Positions 1 to 8,034 of a stretch of DNA of 64,000 nucleotides are shown piece after piece. Below the pieces are notes generated by a model that worked only from the letters and a program-made list of their open reading frames with translations, had not been told where the DNA came from and did no database searches. Both the position numbers and the translations under genes were made by a program. The DNA comes from Blastomonas sp. AAP53 (GTDB lineage Bacteria; Pseudomonadota; Alphaproteobacteria; Sphingomonadales; Sphingomonadaceae): positions 1 to 64,000 of the forward strand of contig NZ_ANFZ01000014.1 in NCBI RefSeq assembly GCF_000331245.1, written 5' to 3'. Position 1 is the stretch's first letter. Every line of letters begins with the position of its first letter.

Positions 1-351
1 GGGGGGGGGGGGGGGGCGGAAACGACAGGTCCTGGGGCTTGGATCATTGCGCGACCTGACGGGGCGGGCTGCAGCACGGATGGAATCAGCAGTTTCGCGA
101 GGCTGGACGAACCCGGCAGCGCTAGCGTATATTTGCTCTTGTTCTCAGTACGCATCCGGAAGGGAGTCATCGCCGCCTTGCCAAGCATCGGCCCGCGTTC
201 GCGCATGCTGGTGCCACCACTCATTCTCGCATGCCAAGGCACACCCTCCGCTGGAACAGCCCCTGCATCATGGCACCCGATCGTCATCGCTCAGACTAAA
301 ACGCAGCCTCACTGGAATTCCGCCAATCTTTCGAAAAAGGACATAAAAACA
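1..351. other. Leader region without a convincing gene; starts with a G homopolymer
   Basis: The first 16 bases are an uninterrupted run of G, which looks like a sequencing or assembly artefact at a contig end. The rest holds only open frames without family resemblance, one of them an upstream extension of the cytidylyltransferase frame. The bases just before 352 are AT-rich and carry an AAAAAGGA-like ribosome binding site. No promoter or JUMPstart-type element was recognised. Confidence 0.6.
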
Positions 352-1125
352 ATGAAGGTTGTGATTCTGGCTGGCGGCGTTGGCTCCCGTCTTTCTGAAG
401 AAACCACGCTTCGGCCCAAGCCGCTGGTGGAGATTGGCGGAAATCCGATGATCTGGCACATTATGAACATCTATGCCCACCATGGCATGACGGACTTCAT
501 CGTCTGCGCCGGATACAAGGGCTATATGCTCAAGGAGTATTTCGCGAACTTCGTCCTGCACAACAGCGACTTCACGGCGGACTTTTCAGACAACAGCCTG
601 CAATTCCACAGCCGGACAGCGCCCAGATGGCGGGTTACGGTGATCGATACCGGACAAGGCTCGATGACGGGCGGCCGCCTGCGCAACATCCGCCACCATC
701 TGGATGCGGACGAGAGTTTCTGCATGACCTATGGCGATGGCGTGGGCGACATCGACCTGACCGCCGAACTGGCGTTTCATCGCAGCCATGGCCTCAAGGC
801 CACGATGTGCGCCGTGCACCCCCCAGCGCGCTTTGGCGCCATCATCACCGACGGCATCCACGTCACCGCCTTTTCGGAAAAAATGTCTGGCGAAGGCCCC
901 CGGATCAACGGCGGGTTCTTCATCCTCGAGCCATCGGTGATCGATCTGATCGAAGGTGACGATACCATCTGGGAAGCAGGGCCGCTGGAGCAGCTGGCAA
1001 GCGAAGGGCAACTGGCTGCCTATGAGCATAACGGGTTCTGGCAGCCCATGGACACGCTTCGCGAACGTCATCAGCTGGAGGAGCTCTGGCGATCGGGCGC
1101 GGCACCGTGGAAAGTGTGGCGGTAA
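352..1125 (+). CDS. rfbF: Glucose-1-phosphate cytidylyltransferase
   Basis: This 257-residue protein should couple CTP with glucose 1-phosphate to give CDP-glucose, the entry step to CDP-linked 6-deoxy and dideoxy sugars of surface polysaccharides. It begins MKVVILAGGVGSRL, the nucleotidyltransferase signature, followed by RPKPLVEIGG with the substrate lysine. A metal-binding YGDGVGDID segment lies near residue 127, and length fits the family. The ATG at 352 has AAAAAGGA upstream; a longer open frame exists upstream but lacks family sequence. It is the first gene of a plus-strand sugar block. The usual partner, CDP-glucose 4,6-dehydratase (RfbG), is not separately recognisable here. It may be one of the two epimerase-like genes downstream or lie elsewhere. 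Confidence 0.93.
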   Translation: MKVVILAGGVGSRLSEETTLRPKPLVEIGGNPMIWHIMNIYAHHGMTDFIVCAGYKGYMLKEYFANFVLHNSDFTADFSDNSLQFHSRTAPRWRVTVIDTGQGSMTGGRLRNIRHHLDADESFCMTYGDGVGDIDLTAELAFHRSHGLKATMCAVHPPARFGAIITDGIHVTAFSEKMSGEGPRINGGFFILEPSVIDLIEGDDTIWEAGPLEQLASEGQLAAYEHNGFWQPMDTLRERHQLEELWRSGAAPWKVWR

Positions 1126-1201
1126 CGGAGCCATCACCCATGGCGCCGGACTTCACGAAGCGTTAACCATAATTTTAAGATCGTTAAGGTAGGTTCTGGC
1201 C

Positions 1202-2434
1202 ATGACACTGCCTTCATGCCGATTTTGCGACGCGCCGCTGGAGCATATGGTCGTTGACCTGGGCTCCACGCCGCTTGCCAACAACTATCTCTCGCACGAT
1301 CAGCTGCGCGAGCCGGAGGCCGTATATCCTCTTCGTGCGATCGTGTGCACCCAATGCTGGCTGGTTCAGACCGATGCCATGGTGTCAGCGGAAAGCATAT
1401 TCAGCCACTATGCCTATTTCTCGTCCTACAGCGCAAGCTGGGTCGAGCATGCACGGCAGTTCACCGTCATGGCGCGCGAGCGCTTCAGCCTGACGAACGC
1501 CTCGCAGGTTGTCGAAATTGCCAGCAACGATGGCTATCTGCTGCGCCATTTCATCGATGCCGGAATACCCGTACTGGGCATAGAACCTGCAACCAATGTC
1601 GCAGATGTCGCGCGCGCCGCCGGCGTTCCCACCGAGAACCGGTTCTTCGGTGCGGAAACGGCACGGGACCTCGTCTCGCGCGGGCTGGCGGCCGATCTGC
1701 TGGTCGGCAACAATGTGTTCGCCCATGTCCCCGACATCAACAATTTCGTGGCGGGCCTGAGCACCGCGCTGAAGCCCGATGGTGTGATCAGCCTCGAGTT
1801 TCCGCATCTGCTCCAGCTGATGGAGAACAAGCAGTTCGACACCATCTATCATGAGCATTTCTATTATTTCTCGCTGCTCGCGGTGGAGACGGTGTTTGCC
1901 AGACATGGCCTGAAACTGTTCGACGTCGAGGAGCTTGCCACCCATGGCGGCAGCCTTCGAATTCTGGGATGCCGTGCAGACAGTCAAGCGCACCCCATCG
2001 GACCCGGCCTTGCCAAGGTGCGCGCCGATGAGGCCGCAGCCGGATTGGACCGCCTCGAAAGCTATGCGGCCTTCCAGGCCAGCATCGAACCGATCCGGCG
2101 TGATCTGAACGCCTTTCTGCAACAGGCCAAGACCGACGGCAAAAGCGTGGCTGCCTATGGCGCTGCGGCCAAGGGCAACACGCTGCTCAACTTCTGCGGC
2201 GTGACAACCGATCTGATCGCGTATGTCGTGGACAGCAACCCGCACAAGCAGAACCATTATCTGCCAGGCAGCAAACTGCCGATCCACGCTCCGCAAAAGA
2301 TGGCGGAGACCCGACCTGACTATGTCCTGATCCTGCCATGGAACATCAAGGACGAGATTGTCGCGGCCCATGACATCAAGGCATGGGGCGGGCAGTTTGT
2401 CGTTCCCGTTCCGGCGCTGGCAATCCTGTCATGA
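1202..2434 (+). CDS. Zinc-binding sugar C-methyltransferase (NovU/TylC3-like)
   Basis: A 410-residue SAM-dependent methyltransferase of the type that adds a methyl group to a carbon of a nucleotide-linked ketosugar. The N-terminal module has four cysteines (6, 9, 49, 52) arranged as a zinc site. The SAM-binding motif VVEIASNDGYLL follows near residue 103. The C-terminal third contains the GAAAKGNTLLNF segment typical of the family's extra Rossmann-like domain. The domain order matches NovU and TylC3. The next gene overlaps its stop codon (ATGA), so the two are translationally coupled. With the cytidylyltransferase upstream, the likely substrate is a CDP-keto-deoxysugar, giving a branched (C-methyl) sugar. 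The substrate is inferred; the enzyme class is secure. Confidence 0.88.
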   Translation: MTLPSCRFCDAPLEHMVVDLGSTPLANNYLSHDQLREPEAVYPLRAIVCTQCWLVQTDAMVSAESIFSHYAYFSSYSASWVEHARQFTVMARERFSLTNASQVVEIASNDGYLLRHFIDAGIPVLGIEPATNVADVARAAGVPTENRFFGAETARDLVSRGLAADLLVGNNVFAHVPDINNFVAGLSTALKPDGVISLEFPHLLQLMENKQFDTIYHEHFYYFSLLAVETVFARHGLKLFDVEELATHGGSLRILGCRADSQAHPIGPGLAKVRADEAAAGLDRLESYAAFQASIEPIRRDLNAFLQQAKTDGKSVAAYGAAAKGNTLLNFCGVTTDLIAYVVDSNPHKQNHYLPGSKLPIHAPQKMAETRPDYVLILPWNIKDEIVAAHDIKAWGGQFVVPVPALAILS

Positions 2435-2970
2435 AACTGCTCCCCACTGCGATCACCGGCGCGATGGTCGTGGAGGTCGATGCTCATATGGACGAGCGCG
2501 GGCTGTTTGCTCGGACATTCTGCGCGGACGTCTTCGGCGCGCATGGCCTGGCGACCCATTTCCCCCAGTGCAACACATCCCAAAATCCCCAGCGGGGCAC
2601 GCTGCGAGGCCTGCATTATCAGGCTGCGCCCAAAGAAGAGGCGAAACTGGTGCGGGCCACGCGCGGCCGCGCGTTCGATGTCGCAGTCGACCTTCGGCCC
2701 GCGTCGGACAGCTATCTGCAATGGGTGTCCGTCGAACTGGATGCCGACCGGCGCAACGCCTTCTACATTCCGGCGGGGTGCGCCCATGGCTTTCTGACGC
2801 TGAGCGACGATTGCGAGATCTTCTACATGATGTCCGAAAGCCATGCGCCCGATCTGGGCCGCAGCGTGCGGTGGGACGATCCGGCATTTTCCATTGATTG
2901 GCCATCCCCTCCCCTGATCATGAACGAGCGGGACGCGATGTGTGAAGATTACAAGGGTGTCCTTCCATGA
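2431..2970 (+). CDS. dTDP-4-dehydrorhamnose 3,5-epimerase family protein
   Basis: A 179-residue cupin-fold sugar epimerase that inverts C3 and/or C5 of a 4-keto-6-deoxy nucleotide sugar. The catalytic histidine is at residue 62 in GTLRGLHYQ. The family lysine (EAKLVRA), aspartate (FDVAVDLRP) and the FYIPAGCAHGFLTL segment follow in order. Length is the family norm. The start ATG at 2431 overlaps the stop of the C-methyltransferase gene, and its own stop overlaps the glycosyltransferase start. Because the locus has a cytidylyltransferase rather than an RmlA homologue, it may act on a CDP- rather than dTDP-sugar, possibly as a 3-epimerase after C-methylation. That substrate choice is inference. 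Confidence 0.88.
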   Translation: MKLLPTAITGAMVVEVDAHMDERGLFARTFCADVFGAHGLATHFPQCNTSQNPQRGTLRGLHYQAAPKEEAKLVRATRGRAFDVAVDLRPASDSYLQWVSVELDADRRNAFYIPAGCAHGFLTLSDDCEIFYMMSESHAPDLGRSVRWDDPAFSIDWPSPPLIMNERDAMCEDYKGVLP

Positions 2971-4214
2971 CCGACATAAAGCTCAGTTTTTGCATTCCGA
3001 CGTATAATCGTTCGGAATTCCTGGAAAAGGCACTCACCTATTTTGCCGAGGAATATGATATTCCTTACAGCTACGAGATCGTTATTTCCGATAACGCCTC
3101 GTCAGACAATACGCGCGAAGTGGCGGACCGCTTCATAACGGCGGGTCTGCCTATCCGCTATTTTCGGCGATCCGAAAACGGCGGTTATGAACCGAACCTC
3201 GCCAGCGTCTTCCGCCGTGCACGGGGCGAATACAGCATCTATCTGGCCGATGACGACATGCTGGTCATTCCGGGCCTGATCGAGGCGGTCGGCTATCTGG
3301 ATGCCAACCCCGACGTTTCGGCTGCCTACGCGCCCTGGTATCTCCACAACGAGATCGAGAAGGTGGATGCCGGAACCTTCTATTCGGTGGAGGCCGACAC
3401 GAAGTTCGACCAGGGACATTTCCACGATGCCTTCGTCTTCCTGATGACCCATCATGTCTTCCCCGAAGTCGCCATCACCCGCACATCGGCGCTGCGTGTC
3501 GCGTGGGCGCCGCGGCATTTTGCGTATTGGGCGTTCTCGCACCTTGCCCATTATCTGGACCTTGGCGCCGTCTCATTCCTCAAGACGCCCTTCTATCGGG
3601 CCGTGACGGTGTCCAATATCGTCCGCGATCGTCCGCAGGCGGGCAACGAGGAGGTGATGACCGCCTGGGATCGCTATCGCGGCGGGCTGGAATATTTCCT
3701 CTATATCGGCATGAAAAAGGGCGACATCAGCGATCATCCCGACGATCTGATCGATTACGATCAGGTGATAAGGGAATTCACGCTGCGTCGCATGGCGGTG
3801 GCGCTGCGCTTCTGGGTCGCAAAACAGGATTATATCCGAAGCTACGAGTTATATGCGCGACTGGTTCAGGGCGGAATGCAAGACCATCCCGATGTGCTCA
3901 GCGTCAAGGACACGATGCTTCTGTGCGCGGCGTTGCAGACATTGTCCTGGATGGTCAATGCAACGGCGGAGGTCGACCGTCTGATCCTGCATGGCGCCAT
4001 GGACTTCGACGGCCTGGTCAGCGTCCTTCGCGAGACTGGATTGAACCCGGGCATCGCAGTCAGCCGCGATCAGGACGATTTGACAGCCCATGCGATAGAC
4101 AGGACGGCGGTGTTCATAATGAACAGCGACGACAGGCAGGCGTTTCTCGCACGCGGCTTCTCGCCCAACCTGATCTTCAGCGATTCCGATCTCACGCGGT
4201 TCATCCTGCCCTGA
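2967..4214 (+). CDS. Family 2 glycosyltransferase
   Basis: A 415-residue cytoplasmic inverting glycosyltransferase with a GT-A fold. The N-terminus LSFCIPTYNRSEFLEKAL is the nucleotide-binding strand-loop. It is followed by VISDNASSDNT and the metal-binding YLADDDML (DxD-type) near residue 93. The C-terminal half is less conserved and has no obvious membrane span. It starts by ATGA overlap with the epimerase gene. In context it probably transfers the locus-specific deoxysugar to a lipid-linked or polymer acceptor. Donor and acceptor cannot be read from sequence. Confidence 0.85.
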   Translation: MTDIKLSFCIPTYNRSEFLEKALTYFAEEYDIPYSYEIVISDNASSDNTREVADRFITAGLPIRYFRRSENGGYEPNLASVFRRARGEYSIYLADDDMLVIPGLIEAVGYLDANPDVSAAYAPWYLHNEIEKVDAGTFYSVEADTKFDQGHFHDAFVFLMTHHVFPEVAITRTSALRVAWAPRHFAYWAFSHLAHYLDLGAVSFLKTPFYRAVTVSNIVRDRPQAGNEEVMTAWDRYRGGLEYFLYIGMKKGDISDHPDDLIDYDQVIREFTLRRMAVALRFWVAKQDYIRSYELYARLVQGGMQDHPDVLSVKDTMLLCAALQTLSWMVNATAEVDRLILHGAMDFDGLVSVLRETGLNPGIAVSRDQDDLTAHAIDRTAVFIMNSDDRQAFLARGFSPNLIFSDSDLTRFILP

Positions 4215-4281
4215 ACGTTACGGGCGCTCTGATGCATTGTGCACATTTCCTTCCTCCGGCGCTGTAGCAAATGGGTGATCG

Positions 4282-5331
4282 ATGAAAATTCTCATCACTG
4301 GAAACATGGGGTATGTCGGGTCGGAACTGGTCCGCTATCTGCGCGATAGTCTGCCCGGCGCACAGCTCCATGGCTATGACAGCGGATGGTTCGCGCATGC
4401 CCTGACTGGCTCTGCGCGTATGCCGGAAACGCTGCTGGACCGGCAATATTACGGCGATGTTCGCGACATTGACCCCGATATCCTTGAGGGCGTGCACGCC
4501 GTGGTCCATCTTGCCGCCGTGTCGAATGACCCGATGGGTCACAGCTTTGAACAGGCGACGCACGACATCAACCAGATGGCGACGCTGCGGCTTGCAGAAA
4601 TGAGCGCAGCAGCCGGCGTTTCGAATTTCGTCTTCGCGTCGAGTTGCAGCATCTATGGCTATGCTGAAACAGGCGCGCGGTCGGAACAGGATGCGACCAA
4701 CCCGCTGACCGCCTATGCCCGGTCAAAGATTGGCGCAGAGCAAGGGCTGGCCGCGCTCGGCAGCGACGCCATGGCGATTACCTGCCTGCGCTTCGCAACG
4801 GCGTGCGGCATGTCGGATCGGCTTCGTCTCGACCTTGTGCTCAATGATTTTGTCGCCAGTGCGCTTGCCACCGGCGAGATCGTGGTGCTGAGCGATGGGA
4901 CGCCCTGGCGCCCCCTGATCGATGTCGCGGATATGGCCCGCGCGATCCATTGGGCGGCCTTGCGCGCCCCTTGCGAGCCCTCTCCCTTCCTCGTCGTGAA
5001 CGCGGGACGACCGGAAAACAACTACCAGGTCCGCGATCTGGCCAGCGCCGTGGCGCGCCACGTGCCGGGCACGTCGGTGAGCATCAACACCGACGCCCCG
5101 CCAGACAAGCGCTCCTACAAGGTCGACTTTGCGCTTTTCGAGCGGTTTGCGCCCGAACACATGCCGCAGGTGTCGCTGGACCAGTCGATCGCCCGGCTGA
5201 TCGACGGCGTGAAGCGAACGCCGCAGATCGATGCCGGCTTTCGCACATCTGCCTTTTTGCGCCTCAGGGTGCTGGAACACCATCTGGCCAGCAAGGCATT
5301 GGACTCCGACCTGCGATGGCGCGTGCCGTGA
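4282..5331 (+). CDS. NAD-dependent epimerase/dehydratase (first of two)
   Basis: A 349-residue extended short-chain dehydrogenase/reductase acting on a nucleotide sugar. The Rossmann motif GNMGYVG sits at residues 7-13 of MKILITGNMGYVGSELV. A serine-rich catalytic segment (FVFASSCSIYGYAE) is followed by a YxxxK pair in TAYARSKIGAEQ. A 67-base gap separates it from the glycosyltransferase, so it may have its own ribosome binding site (AAATGGGTGATCG). The reaction could be 4-ketoreduction, 4-epimerisation or 4,6-dehydration; the sequence does not settle which. Its end overlaps the next gene. Confidence 0.82.
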   Translation: MKILITGNMGYVGSELVRYLRDSLPGAQLHGYDSGWFAHALTGSARMPETLLDRQYYGDVRDIDPDILEGVHAVVHLAAVSNDPMGHSFEQATHDINQMATLRLAEMSAAAGVSNFVFASSCSIYGYAETGARSEQDATNPLTAYARSKIGAEQGLAALGSDAMAITCLRFATACGMSDRLRLDLVLNDFVASALATGEIVVLSDGTPWRPLIDVADMARAIHWAALRAPCEPSPFLVVNAGRPENNYQVRDLASAVARHVPGTSVSINTDAPPDKRSYKVDFALFERFAPEHMPQVSLDQSIARLIDGVKRTPQIDAGFRTSAFLRLRVLEHHLASKALDSDLRWRVP

Positions 5332-6152
5332 CCCTGGCACTGCTCACCGGCGCAACCGGCTTTGTCGGACGCCAATTGCTTGCCCGGCTGGGTGAGCGGG
5401 GCATAGCTGTCCGCGCGGTCGTGCGCGAAGGCACGCAGGACCGGCTGAGCGCATGTGACACCCTGCAGAACGTGATCAGCACGCCCTCGCTGTTCCACGA
5501 AAGCGCGCAATGGTGGGAAGAGGTAAGCCAGGGCGTGGACCTTGTCATTCATGCCGCATGGTATGCGCAACCAGGCCAATATCTCGTAGCGCCAGAGAAT
5601 ATGGAATGCCTGACCGGCACCATCACCATGGCGCAAGGATGCCTGCAATCCGGAGTGAAGCGGTTCGTCGGGCTGGGCACCTGCTTCGAATATGACGTGT
5701 CTCACGGATTGCTCGGAATCGACACGCCCCTGCGTCCCACGTCGCCCTATGGCGATGCCAAGGCCGCGACCTATCTGGCGCTGTCGCACTGGCTGCCGCA
5801 GGCCGGGATGGAATTTCTGTGGTGCCGCCTCTTCTATCTTCACGGAGAGGGCGAAGACGAAAGGCGCTTCGTCCCCTATTTGCGGGCGAAGTTGCAAGCG
5901 GGCGAGACAGCCGACCTGACCAGCGGGCAGCAGGTGCGCGACTATCTGGATGTTCGCGATGCTGCGGCGATGATCGTCGATCGGGCGCTTGGCCGCGCAC
6001 AGGGTGCCGTCAACATCTGCTCGGGCATCCCCATCACCATCCGGGCGATGGCAGAATCGATCGCCGACGAAAATGGTCGCCGCGACCTGCTGAACTTCGG
6101 TGCGCGCCCCGACAATCTCGTCGATCCGCCACATGTTGTGGGCCAACCCTGA
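5316..6152 (+). CDS. NAD-dependent epimerase/dehydratase (second)
   Basis: A 278-residue extended SDR protein with Rossmann motif LLTGATGFVGRQLL near the N-terminus and a catalytic YxxxK in TSPYGDAKAATY. Two starts are possible: ATG at 5316, used here, or GTG at 5328, which would give a GTGA overlap with the preceding stop. The protein is shorter than the usual 300-330 residues and resembles the 4-ketoreductase branch that finishes deoxysugar synthesis. It touches the next gene in a TGATG arrangement, supporting co-translation. The exact substrate is unknown. Confidence 0.8.
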   Translation: MARAVTLALLTGATGFVGRQLLARLGERGIAVRAVVREGTQDRLSACDTLQNVISTPSLFHESAQWWEEVSQGVDLVIHAAWYAQPGQYLVAPENMECLTGTITMAQGCLQSGVKRFVGLGTCFEYDVSHGLLGIDTPLRPTSPYGDAKAATYLALSHWLPQAGMEFLWCRLFYLHGEGEDERRFVPYLRAKLQAGETADLTSGQQVRDYLDVRDAAAMIVDRALGRAQGAVNICSGIPITIRAMAESIADENGRRDLLNFGARPDNLVDPPHVVGQP

Positions 6153-7237
6153 TGACGGAGCTTCGTTGCATGACCCAGATCGCGGAATGCCGGCTGCTGT
6201 ACGAACAGACGCAGTTTCCGATCTTCCAGAACCGCATGTATTCCAGTGTGGCTGAGGCGCGGGATTGCCAGCGGGGCGACATCCGTCTGGTCGAGGACCA
6301 GCGCAGCGGTCTGATCTACAATGCCGCCTTTCGCGCCGACGTCATGGACTATGACGAGAATTATCAGAATGAACAGGCGGTCAGCGCCCATTTCCGCGCT
6401 CATCTCGATATCGTCGCGGACATTGTGGAACGCAACATGGGCCTCGACGGGCTGGTCGAGGTCGGCTGCGGCAAGGGCACTTTCCTGGAAATGCTTGCAG
6501 AGCGCGGCGCCCAGATCACCGGCTTTGACCCCACCTATGAAGGCGACAGCCCGCAGGTGAAGCGGGAGTATTTCCGCCCCGGCGTCGGCATTCAAGGGCG
6601 CGGCCTGATACTGCGGCATGTGCTGGAACATGTCATCGACCCGGTCGATTTCCTGCTGGACCTGCGCAAGGCGAACAATGGCGGCGGCCTTATCTATATC
6701 GAAGTACCGTGTTTCGACTGGATCTGCGACCATCATGCCTGGTTCGACATATTCTACGAGCATGTGAACTATTTCCGGCTGGGTGACTTTCAGCGGATGT
6801 TTGGCGCGCTGATCGACAGCGGCCATATCTTCGGTGATCAGTATATTTATGTGGTGGCGGACCTTTCCACCTTGCAGCGCCCGGTTTTCAACGCGGCGCA
6901 ACGCGCGGAGCTTCCTGCAGGTCTGTGCGATATCCTAGGGGACGCACAGGAGCTGGAAAATGCGCCGGGCGTCATCTGGGGCGGCGCGTCGAAGGGCGTG
7001 ATCTTTGCCCTGATGCGCGAACGGGCGGGCAAGCCGGTGCAGGCCGTGATCGACATCAATCCGGCCAAGCAGGGCAGATATCTGGCCGCAACCGGCCTTC
7101 AGGTCCGCGCGCCGGATGAGGTGCTGCCCGGCCTTGCCGATGGCACGGTGATCTTCGTGATGAACTCGAACTATCTGGAAGAGATCAAGGCCAGCGCCGG
7201 GCCTCGCTTCCGCTATTGCGTGGTGGACCAGGGATGA
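6152..7237 (+). CDS. Class I SAM-dependent methyltransferase with C-terminal Rossmann-like domain
   Basis: A 361-residue second methyltransferase. The SAM motif LVEVGCGKGTFLEML lies near residue 105, and LRHVLEHVIDP is the post-motif helix. The C-terminal IWGGASKGVIFALM segment parallels the GAAAKGN segment of the C-methyltransferase at 1202-2434, so the two share domain design. This one lacks the N-terminal four-cysteine zinc module. The ATG at 6152 shares one base with the previous stop; a second in-frame ATG at 6170 is possible. It probably methylates the same sugar or a later intermediate. Whether it is a C- or O-methyltransferase cannot be decided. Confidence 0.8.
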   Translation: MTELRCMTQIAECRLLYEQTQFPIFQNRMYSSVAEARDCQRGDIRLVEDQRSGLIYNAAFRADVMDYDENYQNEQAVSAHFRAHLDIVADIVERNMGLDGLVEVGCGKGTFLEMLAERGAQITGFDPTYEGDSPQVKREYFRPGVGIQGRGLILRHVLEHVIDPVDFLLDLRKANNGGGLIYIEVPCFDWICDHHAWFDIFYEHVNYFRLGDFQRMFGALIDSGHIFGDQYIYVVADLSTLQRPVFNAAQRAELPAGLCDILGDAQELENAPGVIWGGASKGVIFALMRERAGKPVQAVIDINPAKQGRYLAATGLQVRAPDEVLPGLADGTVIFVMNSNYLEEIKASAGPRFRYCVVDQG

Positions 7238-7905
7238 GCAGCGGCGAACCGATCACGATCCTCAACCTCGAGGCGAGCCGGCTTGCCGCCTATGTTCAGG
7301 AACAGATCCGCCGCCTGATCCCATTGTGCGACGAGAGTGATTTCGGGTTGATCGACCGCTACCTGCCCGAAGCTCTGGCACGGCTGGACCATTGCATCGC
7401 GGCAGTCCGCATCTGGACACCGGGCGAGTTCGACATCCTGCACTCGACGCAATATTGCACGTTTCTCTACTATCTCGCCAACACGATCTGGCGGCGCGAG
7501 CAGGCCAAGACCTTGTGCACGAAGCTGTTTCTGCTCAACAAGCAGCTCAACGCCATCGACATTTTCTATGACATAGCACTGCCCGACATTTTCCTGATCG
7601 GACATTCGGTCGGCATCGTGCTGTCCAAGGCCGACTATGGCAATCATCTCGTCCTGTTCCAGAACTCGACCGTGGGCCGTCATGGTGAGGACAGGCCGGT
7701 GATCGAGAACGGCGTCATCCTCTATCCCAACACCGCCGTGATCGGAAAATCGCTGATCAGGGAGCGTTCGGTCATCTCGCAAGGCGTGCGAGTCATCGGC
7801 CGCGAAACAGCGGCGCGTCAGATCGCCTACCAGGGCGCTGCAAATACGCTGATGTTCAAGGAAGACCGCAACAACACGCTCGGGCTGTATTTCAGGGGCG
7901 TGTGA
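7234..7905 (+). CDS. Serine acetyltransferase-like hexapeptide-repeat acyltransferase
   Basis: A 223-residue protein whose second half folds as a left-handed beta helix, judged from imperfect hexapeptide turns (GHSVGIVLSKADYGNHLVLF, then VIENGVILYPNTAVIGKS). It resembles the CysE/LpxA-like O-acetyltransferases found at the end of polysaccharide loci. The start ATG overlaps the previous stop (ATGA), making it the last gene of the coupled sugar block. The N-terminal 110 residues are helical without a recognised motif. Likely role: O-acetylation of the deoxysugar or repeat unit. The acceptor is inferred. Confidence 0.72.
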   Translation: MSSGEPITILNLEASRLAAYVQEQIRRLIPLCDESDFGLIDRYLPEALARLDHCIAAVRIWTPGEFDILHSTQYCTFLYYLANTIWRREQAKTLCTKLFLLNKQLNAIDIFYDIALPDIFLIGHSVGIVLSKADYGNHLVLFQNSTVGRHGEDRPVIENGVILYPNTAVIGKSLIRERSVISQGVRVIGRETAARQIAYQGAANTLMFKEDRNNTLGLYFRGV

Positions 7906-8034
7906 GCCAGGAGCAGGGCCTGCAAGCGTGGCACCTGCCTCGCTCGGGAAGCGCACAAGGAGCCCTCCGATGCCGATGTTGCGATCTTGCCGGTCGAGAT
8001 CATCGCGTCAGCGAAGGGACTGGCCGGTTCGCTG

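Noticed and set aside
133-351. Upstream in-frame extension of the cytidylyltransferase
   Set aside because: The 73 extra residues lack any family similarity; MKVVILAGG at 352 is the normal family N-terminus and has a ribosome binding site.
7906-8034. In-frame extension beyond the acetyltransferase stop that reads protein-like to a TGA near the PepSY gene
   Set aside because: No start codon or ribosome binding site, and too short (about 40 codons) to claim as a gene or a read-through product.
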